Assembly (NCBI GenBank): GCA_964475165.1
Contig: CAYYVN010000013.1
Location: 1 to 45,621 of the forward strand
Direction of reading: 5' to 3'
DNA length: 45,621 nt
Source: CAYUHK01 sp964475165
GTDB lineage: Bacteria > Verrucomicrobiota > Kiritimatiellia > JAAZAB01
Shown here: positions 8,573 to 16,575 of the stretch, piece after piece
Layout: the number at the start of each line of letters is the position of its first letter
How positions within the stretch are numbered: the first letter of the stretch is position 1
Notes under the pieces: generated by a model
Databases searched by the model: none
What the model was told of the DNA's origin: nothing
The model's input: the letters and a program-made list of their open reading frames with translations, nothing else
Translations under genes and position numbers: made by a program

Positions 8573-9544
8573 TCACCCAGCGCCGCCCGCAGTGCTGGGC
8601 GCGGCCGCCGCCGAGCTGGGTTCCTTGGCCGGCGCCACGAGAGGATCCAACACCCAGCGCTTATTGAACCAGAACCATTGCTCTGGCTCCTCACGGATAC
8701 AGCGCTCAAAAATATCGAAGGCGGCCTGGGTCATCCGCAGCCAATCAGCTTCCTTGGCCAGCGTCTGATCGGGATAGATGGGCGCAAAGGAACGATAGCG
8801 ATGCCGCGCCCAGCCCACCCGAGTGATCACACAGGGAAAAATGGGTACGCGGGTTTGGCGGGCGATCAAGCCCATCCCGCCGGCGGCATTCATCTTCTGC
8901 CCCAGAAAATTGATCGCCAGACCAGGCGTCGGCGAACGTACATCCGGCAGAATGGCCAGCACTTTGCCGGCACGAATTTTGCGCAGGATGGTTTTGAGAA
9001 CAGAGGGCGTGCGCAGCACTGTCTCAAAGCCTGAGCTGGCCCGTAAGCGATTAAGATAAGCATCCACCAGCGGGTTTTTTTGCGACGCCGCCAAAGAAAA
9101 TAGCGGCAAGCCGGATGCCAAACAGGCCAGGCTGGCCATTTCCCACGAGCCCATATGAATGGTGGCAATGATGGCGCCCTGCCCGCTGGCCTGCAGATGC
9201 TCGCGGATGGGCTGCGCCGCGGCGGAGGCATCCACCACCGCCCTGATCCAGGCCGGCTTGGCGGAGGGAATACGCATCATCTCCACAGCGCAAAAAACGA
9301 AGTTGCGCCAGGAAAGCCAGGCCAGGCGGCGCACTTCCCGCTGGCTGAAGCGGCCCGGAAAAACGGCTTGAATTCTGGCCAGAGCCTGGGGCACTCGAAA
9401 GCCAACCCCATAAAAGGATATCCAGGCCACTCCCCAACCAAGGGCCAGAGCCAGACGGTAAGGCAGTAGATTGATGAGCCCCGCCAGGGCGCGGAGCAAC
9501 CAATATTCCAGAACATATCGGGGTTTAATGCGCACTCTTCTCAT
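8573..9544 (-). CDS. Lipid A biosynthesis (LpxL/HtrB-type) acyltransferase
   Basis: The 323-residue protein belongs to the lysophospholipid/lipid A acyltransferase family. An N-terminal hydrophobic stretch (about residues 12-40) is followed by the catalytic block ATIHMGSWEMA, matching the HX4(D/E) motif with His-Met-Gly-Ser-Trp-Glu, and the conserved Arg-Pro region further on is replaced by ILPDVRSPTPG. These enzymes add a secondary acyl chain to lipid A on the inner face of the inner membrane. I prefer the ATG at 9544; a TTG at 9601 would add 19 residues. With the O-antigen ligase at 23274 it supports a lipopolysaccharide-bearing host. Confidence 0.88.
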   Translation of the reverse strand: MRRVRIKPRYVLEYWLLRALAGLINLLPYRLALALGWGVAWISFYGVGFRVPQALARIQAVFPGRFSQREVRRLAWLSWRNFVFCAVEMMRIPSAKPAWIRAVVDASAAAQPIREHLQASGQGAIIATIHMGSWEMASLACLASGLPLFSLAASQKNPLVDAYLNRLRASSGFETVLRTPSVLKTILRKIRAGKVLAILPDVRSPTPGLAINFLGQKMNAAGGMGLIARQTRVPIFPCVITRVGWARHRYRSFAPIYPDQTLAKEADWLRMTQAAFDIFERCIREEPEQWFWFNKRWVLDPLVAPAKEPSSAAAAPSTAGGAG

Positions 9545-9684
9545 CCACCAGCCTGGCCAATTGATGCTTGTCAGCTTAGCGCGCCAGCTTGGGAGGGTCA
9601 AACAGATTACCCTGGCCGGTGCCTTGGAGCAGGATAGAAAAATATCCGGGCCGCCGAAGCAAGACAGGGCAAAAGCGCCAGCTT

Positions 9685-9722
9685 AAAAAAAGGAAAGCCC
9701 CGAGGTTCTCTCGAGGCTTTCC
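9685..9722 (-). terminator. Rho-independent terminator of the pilin gene
   Basis: On the minus strand a strong hairpin (GGAAAGCC pairing with GGCTTTCC, one mismatch, then a CGAG/CTCG inner stem and a five-base loop) is followed by seven T residues. It begins 18 bases after the pilin stop codon, a standard intrinsic terminator, and isolates the pilin as a single-gene transcript. Confidence 0.92.
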
Positions 9723-9739
9723 ATGTACTCCAGCAATGC

Positions 9740-10141
9740 CTAGCTGCTCGTCGGCAAGGTATGCGGCAGAGTCGTGTTGGTGCCGCCTTTAATGCAGATC
9801 GGATCCGTGCCAATATTGCTGAGTGTGTAGCTATTACTCGCATTGACCTGACTGAGGACTTTCTCGCCTGAGGACGGGCAAACAGGCCAGTTTTTCAGAT
9901 AACCGCCCGGAGCCGCAGCCGTAGGCCCAATATCTTCCCATGTCACCGGCGTGCCGTTATCTTTGCCTTCTTCAATGGCGAACTGATCTTTGGCTGCTTC
10001 AATCAAGCGCAGGTTATTGATGCAGGCATTGGCCTGGGCTGATGCGCGTGCCCTCATGAAGGAGGGAATGGCAATGGCGGCCAACAGACCGATAATCGCC
10101 ACTACAATCATAATTTCAACCAGTGTAAAACCCCTTTTCAT
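9740..10141 (-). CDS. Type IV pilin / major pseudopilin
   Basis: The 133-residue protein starts MKRGFTLVEIMIVVAIIGLLA: a very short basic leader, the Gly-Phe prepilin peptidase site after residue 4, Glu at mature position 5, and a hydrophobic helix for packing into the fibre. A two-cysteine C-terminal region (Cys in WPVCPSSG and DPICIKGG) could form the D-loop disulfide. The length fits small type IVa pilins and GspG-like pseudopilins. Beside PilB/GspE and PilC/GspF genes it is probably the main fibre subunit. It has its own sigma-54-type promoter and a terminator, consistent with high, controlled expression. Confidence 0.93.
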   Translation of the reverse strand: MKRGFTLVEIMIVVAIIGLLAAIAIPSFMRARASAQANACINNLRLIEAAKDQFAIEEGKDNGTPVTWEDIGPTAAAPGGYLKNWPVCPSSGEKVLSQVNASNSYTLSNIGTDPICIKGGTNTTLPHTLPTSS

Positions 10142-10454
10142 ATTTGCTCTCCTTTATTTCACAGGAATGTTAGCTAAGAAACGAATAGAATCAGCCGAGT
10201 GACCTCCTTTCTCTTGCTTGTTTTATCATCCATAACAGCATCATAAACTCCAGTTCATATTAGAGCAATATCCATGCCAAGAAGGCTCATCCCAGGCCGA
10301 ACCCTGGCTCAGCCAGCCCAATGACCCAATAACGCCCCTTCTTCCACCAGAAACAAGTTTTTCTCACTAATAACAAAATAAGCCGTCATCCTAAAAACAA
10401 TCCCCACCAGATAAGAGGGCTTTTTTCTCATTTCCTCAATTATTAGAAAATCTA
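10142..10454. other. Intergenic region upstream of the pilin gene
   Basis: About 313 bases separate the pilin from the response regulator gene. The stretch is AT-rich compared with the genes. It contains the sigma-54 promoter, a long untranslated leader and a GGAGAG ribosome-binding site just before the pilin ATG. About 13 bp upstream of the promoter is a small inverted repeat (CCAGG/CCTGG, 10292-10307), rather close for a classical sigma-54 enhancer site. I see no additional gene. Confidence 0.7.
10265..10279 (-). promoter_or_regulatory. Sigma-54 (-24/-12) promoter of the pilin gene
   Basis: On the minus strand the sequence TGGCATGGATATTGC matches the sigma-54 consensus TGGCAC-N5-TTGC with one change. 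The invariant GG and GC doublets are present with exactly ten bases between them. Transcription would start near 10253, giving a leader of about 110 bases before the pilin ATG at 10141. The next gene upstream encodes a sigma-54 activator. Confidence 0.85.
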
Positions 10455-11819
10455 TCAATCTTTGGGTTCGGGTAACTTGCGATAGAGGGTGGCCAGGCTG
10501 ATTTTCAAAGCTTTAGCCGTTTTTTGTTTATCGCCACTCAAGTTTTTAAGGACAAAGTTCAGATATTCCTTCTCTTTCATGCGCAAAAAAGCCTTCAAGG
10601 ATTTTCCGCGCACATCATCGCGGGGCAAGGCGCTGCCGCTCGTTGGCTGCTCCTGCAGGATCTTAGCTGGCAGAGAGTCAAGGCTAATAAGGTTATCCCT
10701 GGTGAAGGTGAGCGCATGTTTAATGGCATTTTCCAGTTCGCGCACATTGCCCGGCCATGGATAGCGTTCCAGGACCTGCAAGACTTCCGGTTCAATATTG
10801 GGAATTTCTGTCTGTTCAGCCCCCAGTTCAAGGCGTAAAAAGTGATAGAACAAGGGTAAAATATCCTCGATCCGCTCCCTTAAAGGCTTTATTTCCAATG
10901 GTATAACGCTGAGGCGATAATAGAGATCTTCCCGAAAAGCTCCTTGTTCCATGAGGGTTTCCAAGCGGCTATTGGTGGCCGCCAGGACGCGTACATCAAC
11001 CGCGATGCTATCATTACCACCCACGCGGCGAATTTCCTTATCCTGCAAGACCCGCAGTAATTTGGCCTGAATATTGAGGGAAAGGGAGCCGATTTCGTCC
11101 AGCAGAATTGTGCCGCCATGGGCCACCTCAAACAGGCCCTCTTTATCGGCTGAGGCGCCGGTGAAGGCTCCTTTAACATGGCCGAAGAGCTCGGATTCCA
11201 GCAGGGCTTCCGGCAGAGCCGCGCAGTTCAAGGGCAAAAATTTATTGTTTTTACGCAGACTATAAGCATGGATGGCTTTAGCCACCAATTCCTTGCCAGT
11301 GCCGCTTTCTCCGTAAATCAGCACCGTAGTATCGGTGGGGGCGATGCGCTCAATCATCTCGCAGACATTGCGCATGGCCGGGCTTTCGGCGATGATATTC
11401 TCGAAGCGATAACGGCCCGTCAATTGAGCCTTCAGATTAATGTTTTCCGTGAGAACCTTGTTGTATTCCAGCGCGCGCTGCACGGTAATGAGCAGTTCAT
11501 CCACCTTGAAGGGCTTGGTGATATAATCGAAGGCGCCCATTTTCAAGGCCTCGACCGCGGTCTCCACCGAGCCATAGCCTGTGATCATCAGCACGGACAT
11601 GGAGGGCTGCTCTTCCCTGGCCAATTTCAACAAAGCCATGCCATCCAGCGGCCGCATACAGATATCTGAAATCATCAGATCAAACTGGGTGGATTTGAGA
11701 AGCTCGGCCGCCTTTTCGCCGGCATCAATGGGCATCACCTCATATCCTTCAGCTTTGAGCAGCACGCTGAGCACGCTGAGAATACTGGGCTCATCATCAA
11801 CTAATAAGATTTTGGCCAT
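10455..11819 (-). CDS. Sigma-54-dependent response regulator (PilR/NtrC family)
   Basis: The 454-residue protein has the complete NtrC layout. The receiver domain (residues 1-120) has the acidic pair DD near position 8-9, phosphorylatable Asp52 and a conserved Lys in TKPF. The AAA+ domain has Walker A GESGTGKE at 170-177 and the GAFTGA loop at 217-222 that contacts sigma-54. A Fis-type helix-turn-helix ends the protein (DKQKTAKALKISLATLYRK). Its position upstream of a pilin with a sigma-54 promoter suggests it activates that promoter, as PilR does. No partner histidine kinase is encoded in the window. The ATG has GAGGAAAAA upstream. Confidence 0.95.
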   Translation of the reverse strand: MAKILLVDDEPSILSVLSVLLKAEGYEVMPIDAGEKAAELLKSTQFDLMISDICMRPLDGMALLKLAREEQPSMSVLMITGYGSVETAVEALKMGAFDYITKPFKVDELLITVQRALEYNKVLTENINLKAQLTGRYRFENIIAESPAMRNVCEMIERIAPTDTTVLIYGESGTGKELVAKAIHAYSLRKNNKFLPLNCAALPEALLESELFGHVKGAFTGASADKEGLFEVAHGGTILLDEIGSLSLNIQAKLLRVLQDKEIRRVGGNDSIAVDVRVLAATNSRLETLMEQGAFREDLYYRLSVIPLEIKPLRERIEDILPLFYHFLRLELGAEQTEIPNIEPEVLQVLERYPWPGNVRELENAIKHALTFTRDNLISLDSLPAKILQEQPTSGSALPRDDVRGKSLKAFLRMKEKEYLNFVLKNLSGDKQKTAKALKISLATLYRKLPEPKD

Positions 11820-12008
11820 TTTTTTCCTCAGTTATCTTGAGCCTCACCACCCTAGACTAAAAGCAGACAGCTGTCAAACTTTTCTCGGTTTCTAAAAAGC
11901 GCGCGCCCAATGGCTTTTCTGGTGCTGGGCCGAGGTTTTAGGACAGGTTTTTTCAGCCGCTGGCAGGGTGCTGCCCTGACGGAGGTGCAGTTTACAGAAA
12001 GGGAGAAT

Positions 12009-13175
12009 TTAGTGGCCGATAATTTCGCCCATTTTGAAGATGGGCAGGAACATGGAAATAACCACACTGCCAATGATCAGGCCCAGAAAGATCATCAGCA
12101 AGGGCTCGATTAAAGAGGTCAGACCATCCAGCATGGTTTCCACTTCGCTATCATAGAAATCGGCGACGCTCTGCATCATCTCATCGATCTTGCCCGTCTT
12201 TTCGCCCGCGGCCATCATATGCACCAGCAAGCGCGGCACAGCCGGATGAGCGAGAAGCGCCCCAGACATGGGCTCGCCTTTTTCGACGGTTGAGCGCGCA
12301 TTCAGAACGATTTTTTCAAACACCTTATTGCCGGTGGCCCCGGAGACGATTTCCATCGCCCTTAAAATGGGGACGCCGCTCTGCAGCAGCTGGGCAAAAG
12401 TACGCGCGAAACGACTGGTAGCCACTTTACGGTTCAACTCCCCCACCACCGGCACATTCAACAAGAAGGCGGCAAACTGATAAGCGCCCACCGGGGTTTT
12501 AAGCCATTTGCGAATCAGCACGCCCGCCCCCACCAGCAGCACCAGCACGAAGAACCCATATTTCCGCATACCGTCACTGAGGGTGATCAGGAAGGCCGTG
12601 GGCGCCGGCAGCTTAGCGCCGAAATCGGCAAACATATCCGCAAAAATAGGCACGATAAACATGATCATGGCCGCCGCAATGCCCAGGGCGATGCAGAGCA
12701 CGATGACCGGATAGCTCATAGCCGACTTCACCTTACGCGCCAGTTTGGCGGCATCTTCCAGAAAGCCGGCCAAACGACCGGCGGTTTCGCCCAGCTGTCC
12801 TCCGGTTTCGCCGGCTTTAATCATATTGATATAAAGCGTATCGAAAACATGAGGATACTGGCTCAAGGCCTCGGAGAAGGATGCGCCGGCCTGGAGATGA
12901 TTCTTTAAGCCGACAATTAAGACCCGGAAGTTTTTGTCGCTGGTTTGATCTTCCAAGGCATCCAGGGCTTGGATCAAGGGCATGCCGGCCAGCAACATGG
13001 CGGAAAGCTGGCGCGAAAAAGCCGGCAACTCCTTGGCCTGCATGCGGCGGCTGCCCGGGACCCGGCGTTTGGTTTCCGCGCGCGGCCCGGCCGGCGCGGC
13101 CACCGGCTGGCTAGCCAGCGCCTGAGTGGGCGCGGCTTTCGGCGGGGGTGTTGAACCAGACTTAAAGACAACCAT
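12009..13175 (-). CDS. Type IV pilus / type II secretion inner-membrane platform protein
   Basis: The 388-residue protein is of the PilC/GspF family: two homologous halves each with a cytoplasmic helical domain (FSRQLSAMLLAGMPLIQAL in the first, FARTFAQLLQSGVPILRAM in the second) and three membrane helices overall. PilC/GspF sits in the inner membrane above the assembly ATPase and drives addition of pilin subunits. It follows the ATPase gene by 15 bases on the same strand, so the two are co-transcribed. The first about 45 residues are an Ala/Pro-rich, low-complexity extension. Confidence 0.94.
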   Translation of the reverse strand: MVVFKSGSTPPPKAAPTQALASQPVAAPAGPRAETKRRVPGSRRMQAKELPAFSRQLSAMLLAGMPLIQALDALEDQTSDKNFRVLIVGLKNHLQAGASFSEALSQYPHVFDTLYINMIKAGETGGQLGETAGRLAGFLEDAAKLARKVKSAMSYPVIVLCIALGIAAAMIMFIVPIFADMFADFGAKLPAPTAFLITLSDGMRKYGFFVLVLLVGAGVLIRKWLKTPVGAYQFAAFLLNVPVVGELNRKVATSRFARTFAQLLQSGVPILRAMEIVSGATGNKVFEKIVLNARSTVEKGEPMSGALLAHPAVPRLLVHMMAAGEKTGKIDEMMQSVADFYDSEVETMLDGLTSLIEPLLMIFLGLIIGSVVISMFLPIFKMGEIIGH

Positions 13176-13190
13176 GCTCGGGGCCCCTTT

Positions 13191-14906
13191 TTATTCCCCA
13201 CCCGTGACGCTCAAGATTTCTTCCAAGCTAGAAACCCCTTCCTTGACCTTCTCCAACCCCACCATTCTCAAGGTCAGCATGCCTTTCTCTATGGCCTGAG
13301 CGCGGAGCTGAGCGGCATCGCTGTTTTGTAGAATAAGCTGGCGGATACTATCATCCATCATCAGGATTTCCATCAGGGAACTGCGCCCCTTAAAGCCGGT
13401 ACGCGCGCACTTGGGGCAGCCCACCGGCTCGAAGAGCTGGGCGCCTTGAAAATATGCGGGATCCAGGTTATTAAGGCGCAAATACTCAAGCGGCACTTCA
13501 CGCGGACGGCGACAAACCGGACACAGTTTTTTATATAAACGCTGAGCCTGCGCCATGATCACCGAGGAGGCCAGCAAGAAAGCTTCCACATTCATATCCC
13601 GCAAGCGCGTGATGGCCCCGGCGGCATCGTTGGTGTGCAGGGTGCTCAAAACCAGGTGGCCGGTCAGGGCGGCCTTGACCGCGATGGCCGCTGTTTCCTG
13701 GTCGCGGATCTCGCCCACCATCACGATATCGGGATCCTGGCGCAAAATAGCCCGCAGGGCATTGGCAAAGGTCAGGCCGACTTCCTCATTGATGGCCACC
13801 TGATTGATGCCGCCCAATTGATATTCCACCGGATCTTCCGTCGTCACGATATTCACATCGTTCTTATTTAGATCCTGCAAACAGGAATATAAAGTCGTGG
13901 TTTTACCGCTGCCGGTCGGCCCCGTCACCAGAATGATGCCGTGAGGCTGGCCGATGGCATAGATCAGGGAATCATAAGCTTTGGGATCCAAGCCCAGGGC
14001 CGAGAGGCTGGGGGCCAGGTTGCTGCGATCCAGAATACGCATCACCACTTTTTCGCCATGCACCGTGGGCAGCAGGTTAACGCGCACATCCACTTCCTTG
14101 CCGAGCGCCTTGACCTTGAAACGTCCATCCTGGGGAATACGATGTTCGGCAATATTCATCACCGACATAATCTTGATCCGCGAGATGATCGCCGACTGTA
14201 GATTTTTGGGCGGGCTGGATTCCTCGTAAAGATCGCCGTCGATCCGATAGCGCAAGCGCAGGACTTTCTCCATCGGCTCCAGGTGAATATCGCTGGCCTG
14301 GCGGCGCAAGGCCTCGATCATAATGGAATTAACGATGCGGATCACCGGCGCGCTTTCGGTGCTTTCCAGCATCTCATCCAGGCTGAGTTCCTCTTGGGTT
14401 TCGTGGCCGATTTCGACTTCCTCGGTTTCGGTGGCATATTTGAAAACATCATTCAAGCCCAGCGAGGATTGCGCATGATACTTCTGCAGCACCTCCTTCA
14501 CTTCCTTCTCCGAGGAAACCACCGGCAGCACCTGCAGATTCGTCAGGGCCTGGAGCTCCTCGATGGTGCCCGGGTTAAAGGGATCGCCCAGAGCGACCGT
14601 CAGCGTCGGGCCCACTTTGGCCACGGGAACGGCCAGGCAACGGTTCAGGATTTCCTTGGGTATGATTTCCAGCAGCTCGCCAGCGGGCACAAAATGAACC
14701 AGGGAGAGCGGTGGCAGGTTGAGGTATTCGGCTACGGCCAAGGTCAGCTGAGCTTCGGTGACCAGCTGTTTTTCCAGCAAATATTCCTCCAGCCTCTGTC
14801 CATCGGCTGGCAGCGAGCGCAGAGCTTTGCGCAGGGCCGGTGATTTGACCAAGCCCCGCCGCTGCAGAATATTGGCAATCTGATCGTTGAAAGATTCTTT
14901 GCTCAT
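13191..14906 (-). CDS. Type IV pilus / type II secretion assembly ATPase (PilB/GspE)
   Basis: The 571-residue protein starts with an MshEN/GspE N-terminal domain (about residues 1-145). The secretion-ATPase core follows, with Walker A GPTGSGKTTTLYS near 329-341, an Asp box (TEDPVEY), Walker B (MVGEIRDQETA) and His box (LVLSTLHTNDA). A four-cysteine zinc site (CPVCRR and CPKCARTG) lies near the C-terminus, as in GspE/PilB. It powers pilin polymerisation. The start has AAAGAGG upstream. The gene is divergent from the TPR-MshEN gene and is followed by pilC. Retraction ATPase PilT is not in the window, so pilus versus pseudopilus cannot be settled. Confidence 0.95.
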   Translation of the reverse strand: MSKESFNDQIANILQRRGLVKSPALRKALRSLPADGQRLEEYLLEKQLVTEAQLTLAVAEYLNLPPLSLVHFVPAGELLEIIPKEILNRCLAVPVAKVGPTLTVALGDPFNPGTIEELQALTNLQVLPVVSSEKEVKEVLQKYHAQSSLGLNDVFKYATETEEVEIGHETQEELSLDEMLESTESAPVIRIVNSIMIEALRRQASDIHLEPMEKVLRLRYRIDGDLYEESSPPKNLQSAIISRIKIMSVMNIAEHRIPQDGRFKVKALGKEVDVRVNLLPTVHGEKVVMRILDRSNLAPSLSALGLDPKAYDSLIYAIGQPHGIILVTGPTGSGKTTTLYSCLQDLNKNDVNIVTTEDPVEYQLGGINQVAINEEVGLTFANALRAILRQDPDIVMVGEIRDQETAAIAVKAALTGHLVLSTLHTNDAAGAITRLRDMNVEAFLLASSVIMAQAQRLYKKLCPVCRRPREVPLEYLRLNNLDPAYFQGAQLFEPVGCPKCARTGFKGRSSLMEILMMDDSIRQLILQNSDAAQLRAQAIEKGMLTLRMVGLEKVKEGVSSLEEILSVTGGE

Positions 14907-15020
14907 CGCCTCTTTTTCCCTGCGCCGACTGGCAACCTTGATCCACCTGGCGCTTATCGGGCGCGCGCGCGGAGATCCCGAGCCAGCCGGCGGCGAGGAT
15001 ATTGCCGGTCCTGTTTTATC

Positions 15021-15049
15021 TTGCTTTTTAATGCCGTTTTGTCAATACT
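15021..15049 (+). promoter_or_regulatory. Possible sigma-70 promoter giving a leaderless transcript
   Basis: TTGCTT (15021-15026) and AATACT (15044-15049) are separated by 17 bases, a sigma-70-like arrangement. A start point seven bases after the -10 box would fall at or next to the ATG at 15057, which lacks a Shine-Dalgarno sequence. The boxes are imperfect, so this is a suggestion only. Confidence 0.35.
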
Positions 15050-15056
15050 TTTTCTC

Positions 15057-15893
15057 ATGGCCAAACCGCCGCCTCAATCCAGATCTGCGCCCGGCTCTGA
15101 TTCCGAGATAGGGAATGCCATGGCCGCCTTCGAGAAGATTCTCGAAGCCATCCCCAATGATCGTCTCTCGCTGGAAACTCTGGCCGATGCCTATGCCCAG
15201 GTGGGTGATCAGGAACGCGCCCAGGAATACTTACTGCGCCTGGCCCAGGTATACATCGAGGAAAAGGATGAGGATGCCGCCCATGATTTGCGCAAGAAAA
15301 TCAAGGCTTTGGGCAGCACTGATCCGCGGGTACTGGCAACGCTAGAGCGCATCGAGCAGCTCAAAGCCCAAAAGGTGAGGGCCGAGGTGCTCGGCGAGGC
15401 CAGCCCGGAGGCGCGCCAGCCAACCAATATCGCCAGCGAAATCTCCTTCGTCTGGAACCTCTTGCAGGCTCAGAAGCTGACCGAACAGGAATATGCTGAT
15501 ATCGTCCATGACCTCTCGGAAAGCTCCGGCAAAAAGACGGCGACACCCGTCTCGGCTTTACACGCCCTGCGCGACCGCCACTTCGCTAATATCGAAGAAA
15601 TCATGGCTTTCGTGGCCGCGGCTTGCCATACGCCCGTGATCCAACTGGCCCGCTTCGAGCTGCAACCCAAGGCCGCGGCGCTGCTGCCCATGCCCTTCAT
15701 GATCAGGCGCGGAGCCATTGTTTTTGATCTGATGGGCGATGATATCCTGGCGGGCATCTTGAATCCTTATGATAGTCAATTAGCCACCGATATCGAAAAT
15801 CTGACGGGGAAACAATGTCATTGTTTTTTGGTGGCTCCCGATGATTTCGATAGCGCACTCGAAAAAATCAAACAACCGGAAGCTCCCGCCTAG
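15057..15893 (+). CDS. TPR protein with a C-terminal GspE-N/MshEN-like domain
   Basis: Residues about 15-100 form helical TPR-like repeats (AMAAFEKILEAIPNDRLSLE, then DAYAQVGDQERAQEYLLRLA). After a linker, residues about 125-275 resemble the N-terminal MshEN domain of secretion ATPases, with FVWNLLQAQKLTEQEYADIV and the later ARFELQPKAAALLPM and GAIVFDLMGDDILAGILNP stretches. No ATPase domain follows, so this is an MshEN-like module without a motor. Some MshEN domains bind cyclic di-GMP. Lying divergently beside PilB/GspE, it may regulate or recruit the pilus machine. Starts at 15021 (TTG), 15057 (ATG) or 15120 (ATG) are possible. Confidence 0.75.
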   Translation: MAKPPPQSRSAPGSDSEIGNAMAAFEKILEAIPNDRLSLETLADAYAQVGDQERAQEYLLRLAQVYIEEKDEDAAHDLRKKIKALGSTDPRVLATLERIEQLKAQKVRAEVLGEASPEARQPTNIASEISFVWNLLQAQKLTEQEYADIVHDLSESSGKKTATPVSALHALRDRHFANIEEIMAFVAAACHTPVIQLARFELQPKAAALLPMPFMIRRGAIVFDLMGDDILAGILNPYDSQLATDIENLTGKQCHCFLVAPDDFDSALEKIKQPEAPA

Positions 15894-15912
15894 ACCGCGC
15901 GCCAACCGACCC

Positions 15913-16575
15913 TCAATAGAACAGCCCGCCCGTTTTCAGGAAGCGCGTTGTCTGCCCACGGCGCAGCCAGACGCCATTGGCCTGAACCGAGATGAGAGTC
16001 ACGCCCTCGATTTCATCGCCCACGGCCACCAGAACCCCATTGATGTGCGCGGCACCCTCATCCGCATTGGCGCTGCTTAAAATACCGCTGATCTTCAAGA
16101 CCGGCCAGGGAGCAGAGTCCGCTGTCGGAAGAACACTCTCTGCTGGCGGCGCGGGCACAGGTGCTGGCAGCACGGGCACAGGTGCTGGCGGCGCGACGAC
16201 CGGCGGCAGCGCGGGCGGAGCGGGTGGCGGCGGCAAGGGGTCTTGCGCAAGAGGATCCGGCGCAGCCGGTGCCGGCGGGGCGAGGCTCTCGGCAGCGGGA
16301 GGCGCTGCGCCAAGTGCTTCTCCCCGGTTAGCGGCCTTGATTCTATGGAGGGCGGAGCGGCCAAGAATTATTAAAGCAGTCAGCAGCACCACAGCCAGCA
16401 AGCCCAGAATCATCCAGGGGCGCGCGCGCTGAGGAGCGCCCGGCGCCGGCGACTGGCTCTCCGGCGGTTGGCTCTCCGGCGGCTGGCCGACAGGCGCGGA
16501 TGACGGTGCGGATGGTGCTGGCGCCTGAGCATGCTCCTGCTGCTGGCGACGTAAGGCTTCTTGAATGATGCTCAT
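15913..16575 (-). CDS. GspB-like type II secretion protein
   Basis: A 220-residue protein with a short cytoplasmic N-terminus (MSIIQEALRRQQQEH, similar to GspB proteins), one membrane helix (about residues 54-70), a long Pro/Ala-rich periplasmic linker and a C-terminal domain of about 60 residues. That domain reads ISGILSS, then INGVLVAVGDEIEGVTLISV and GVWLRRG, as in the GspB C-terminal domain. GspB works with GspA to place the secretin through peptidoglycan. It overlaps the GspA-like gene by four bases (ATGA), so the two are translationally coupled. Confidence 0.88.
   Translation of the reverse strand: MSIIQEALRRQQQEHAQAPAPSAPSSAPVGQPPESQPPESQSPAPGAPQRARPWMILGLLAVVLLTALIILGRSALHRIKAANRGEALGAAPPAAESLAPPAPAAPDPLAQDPLPPPPAPPALPPVVAPPAPVPVLPAPVPAPPAESVLPTADSAPWPVLKISGILSSANADEGAAHINGVLVAVGDEIEGVTLISVQANGVWLRRGQTTRFLKTGGLFY

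Noticed and set aside
11820..12008. CAGGG/CCCTG hairpin after pilC as a terminator
   Set aside because: The stem is only five bases and is followed by A rather than T residues on the transcribed strand.
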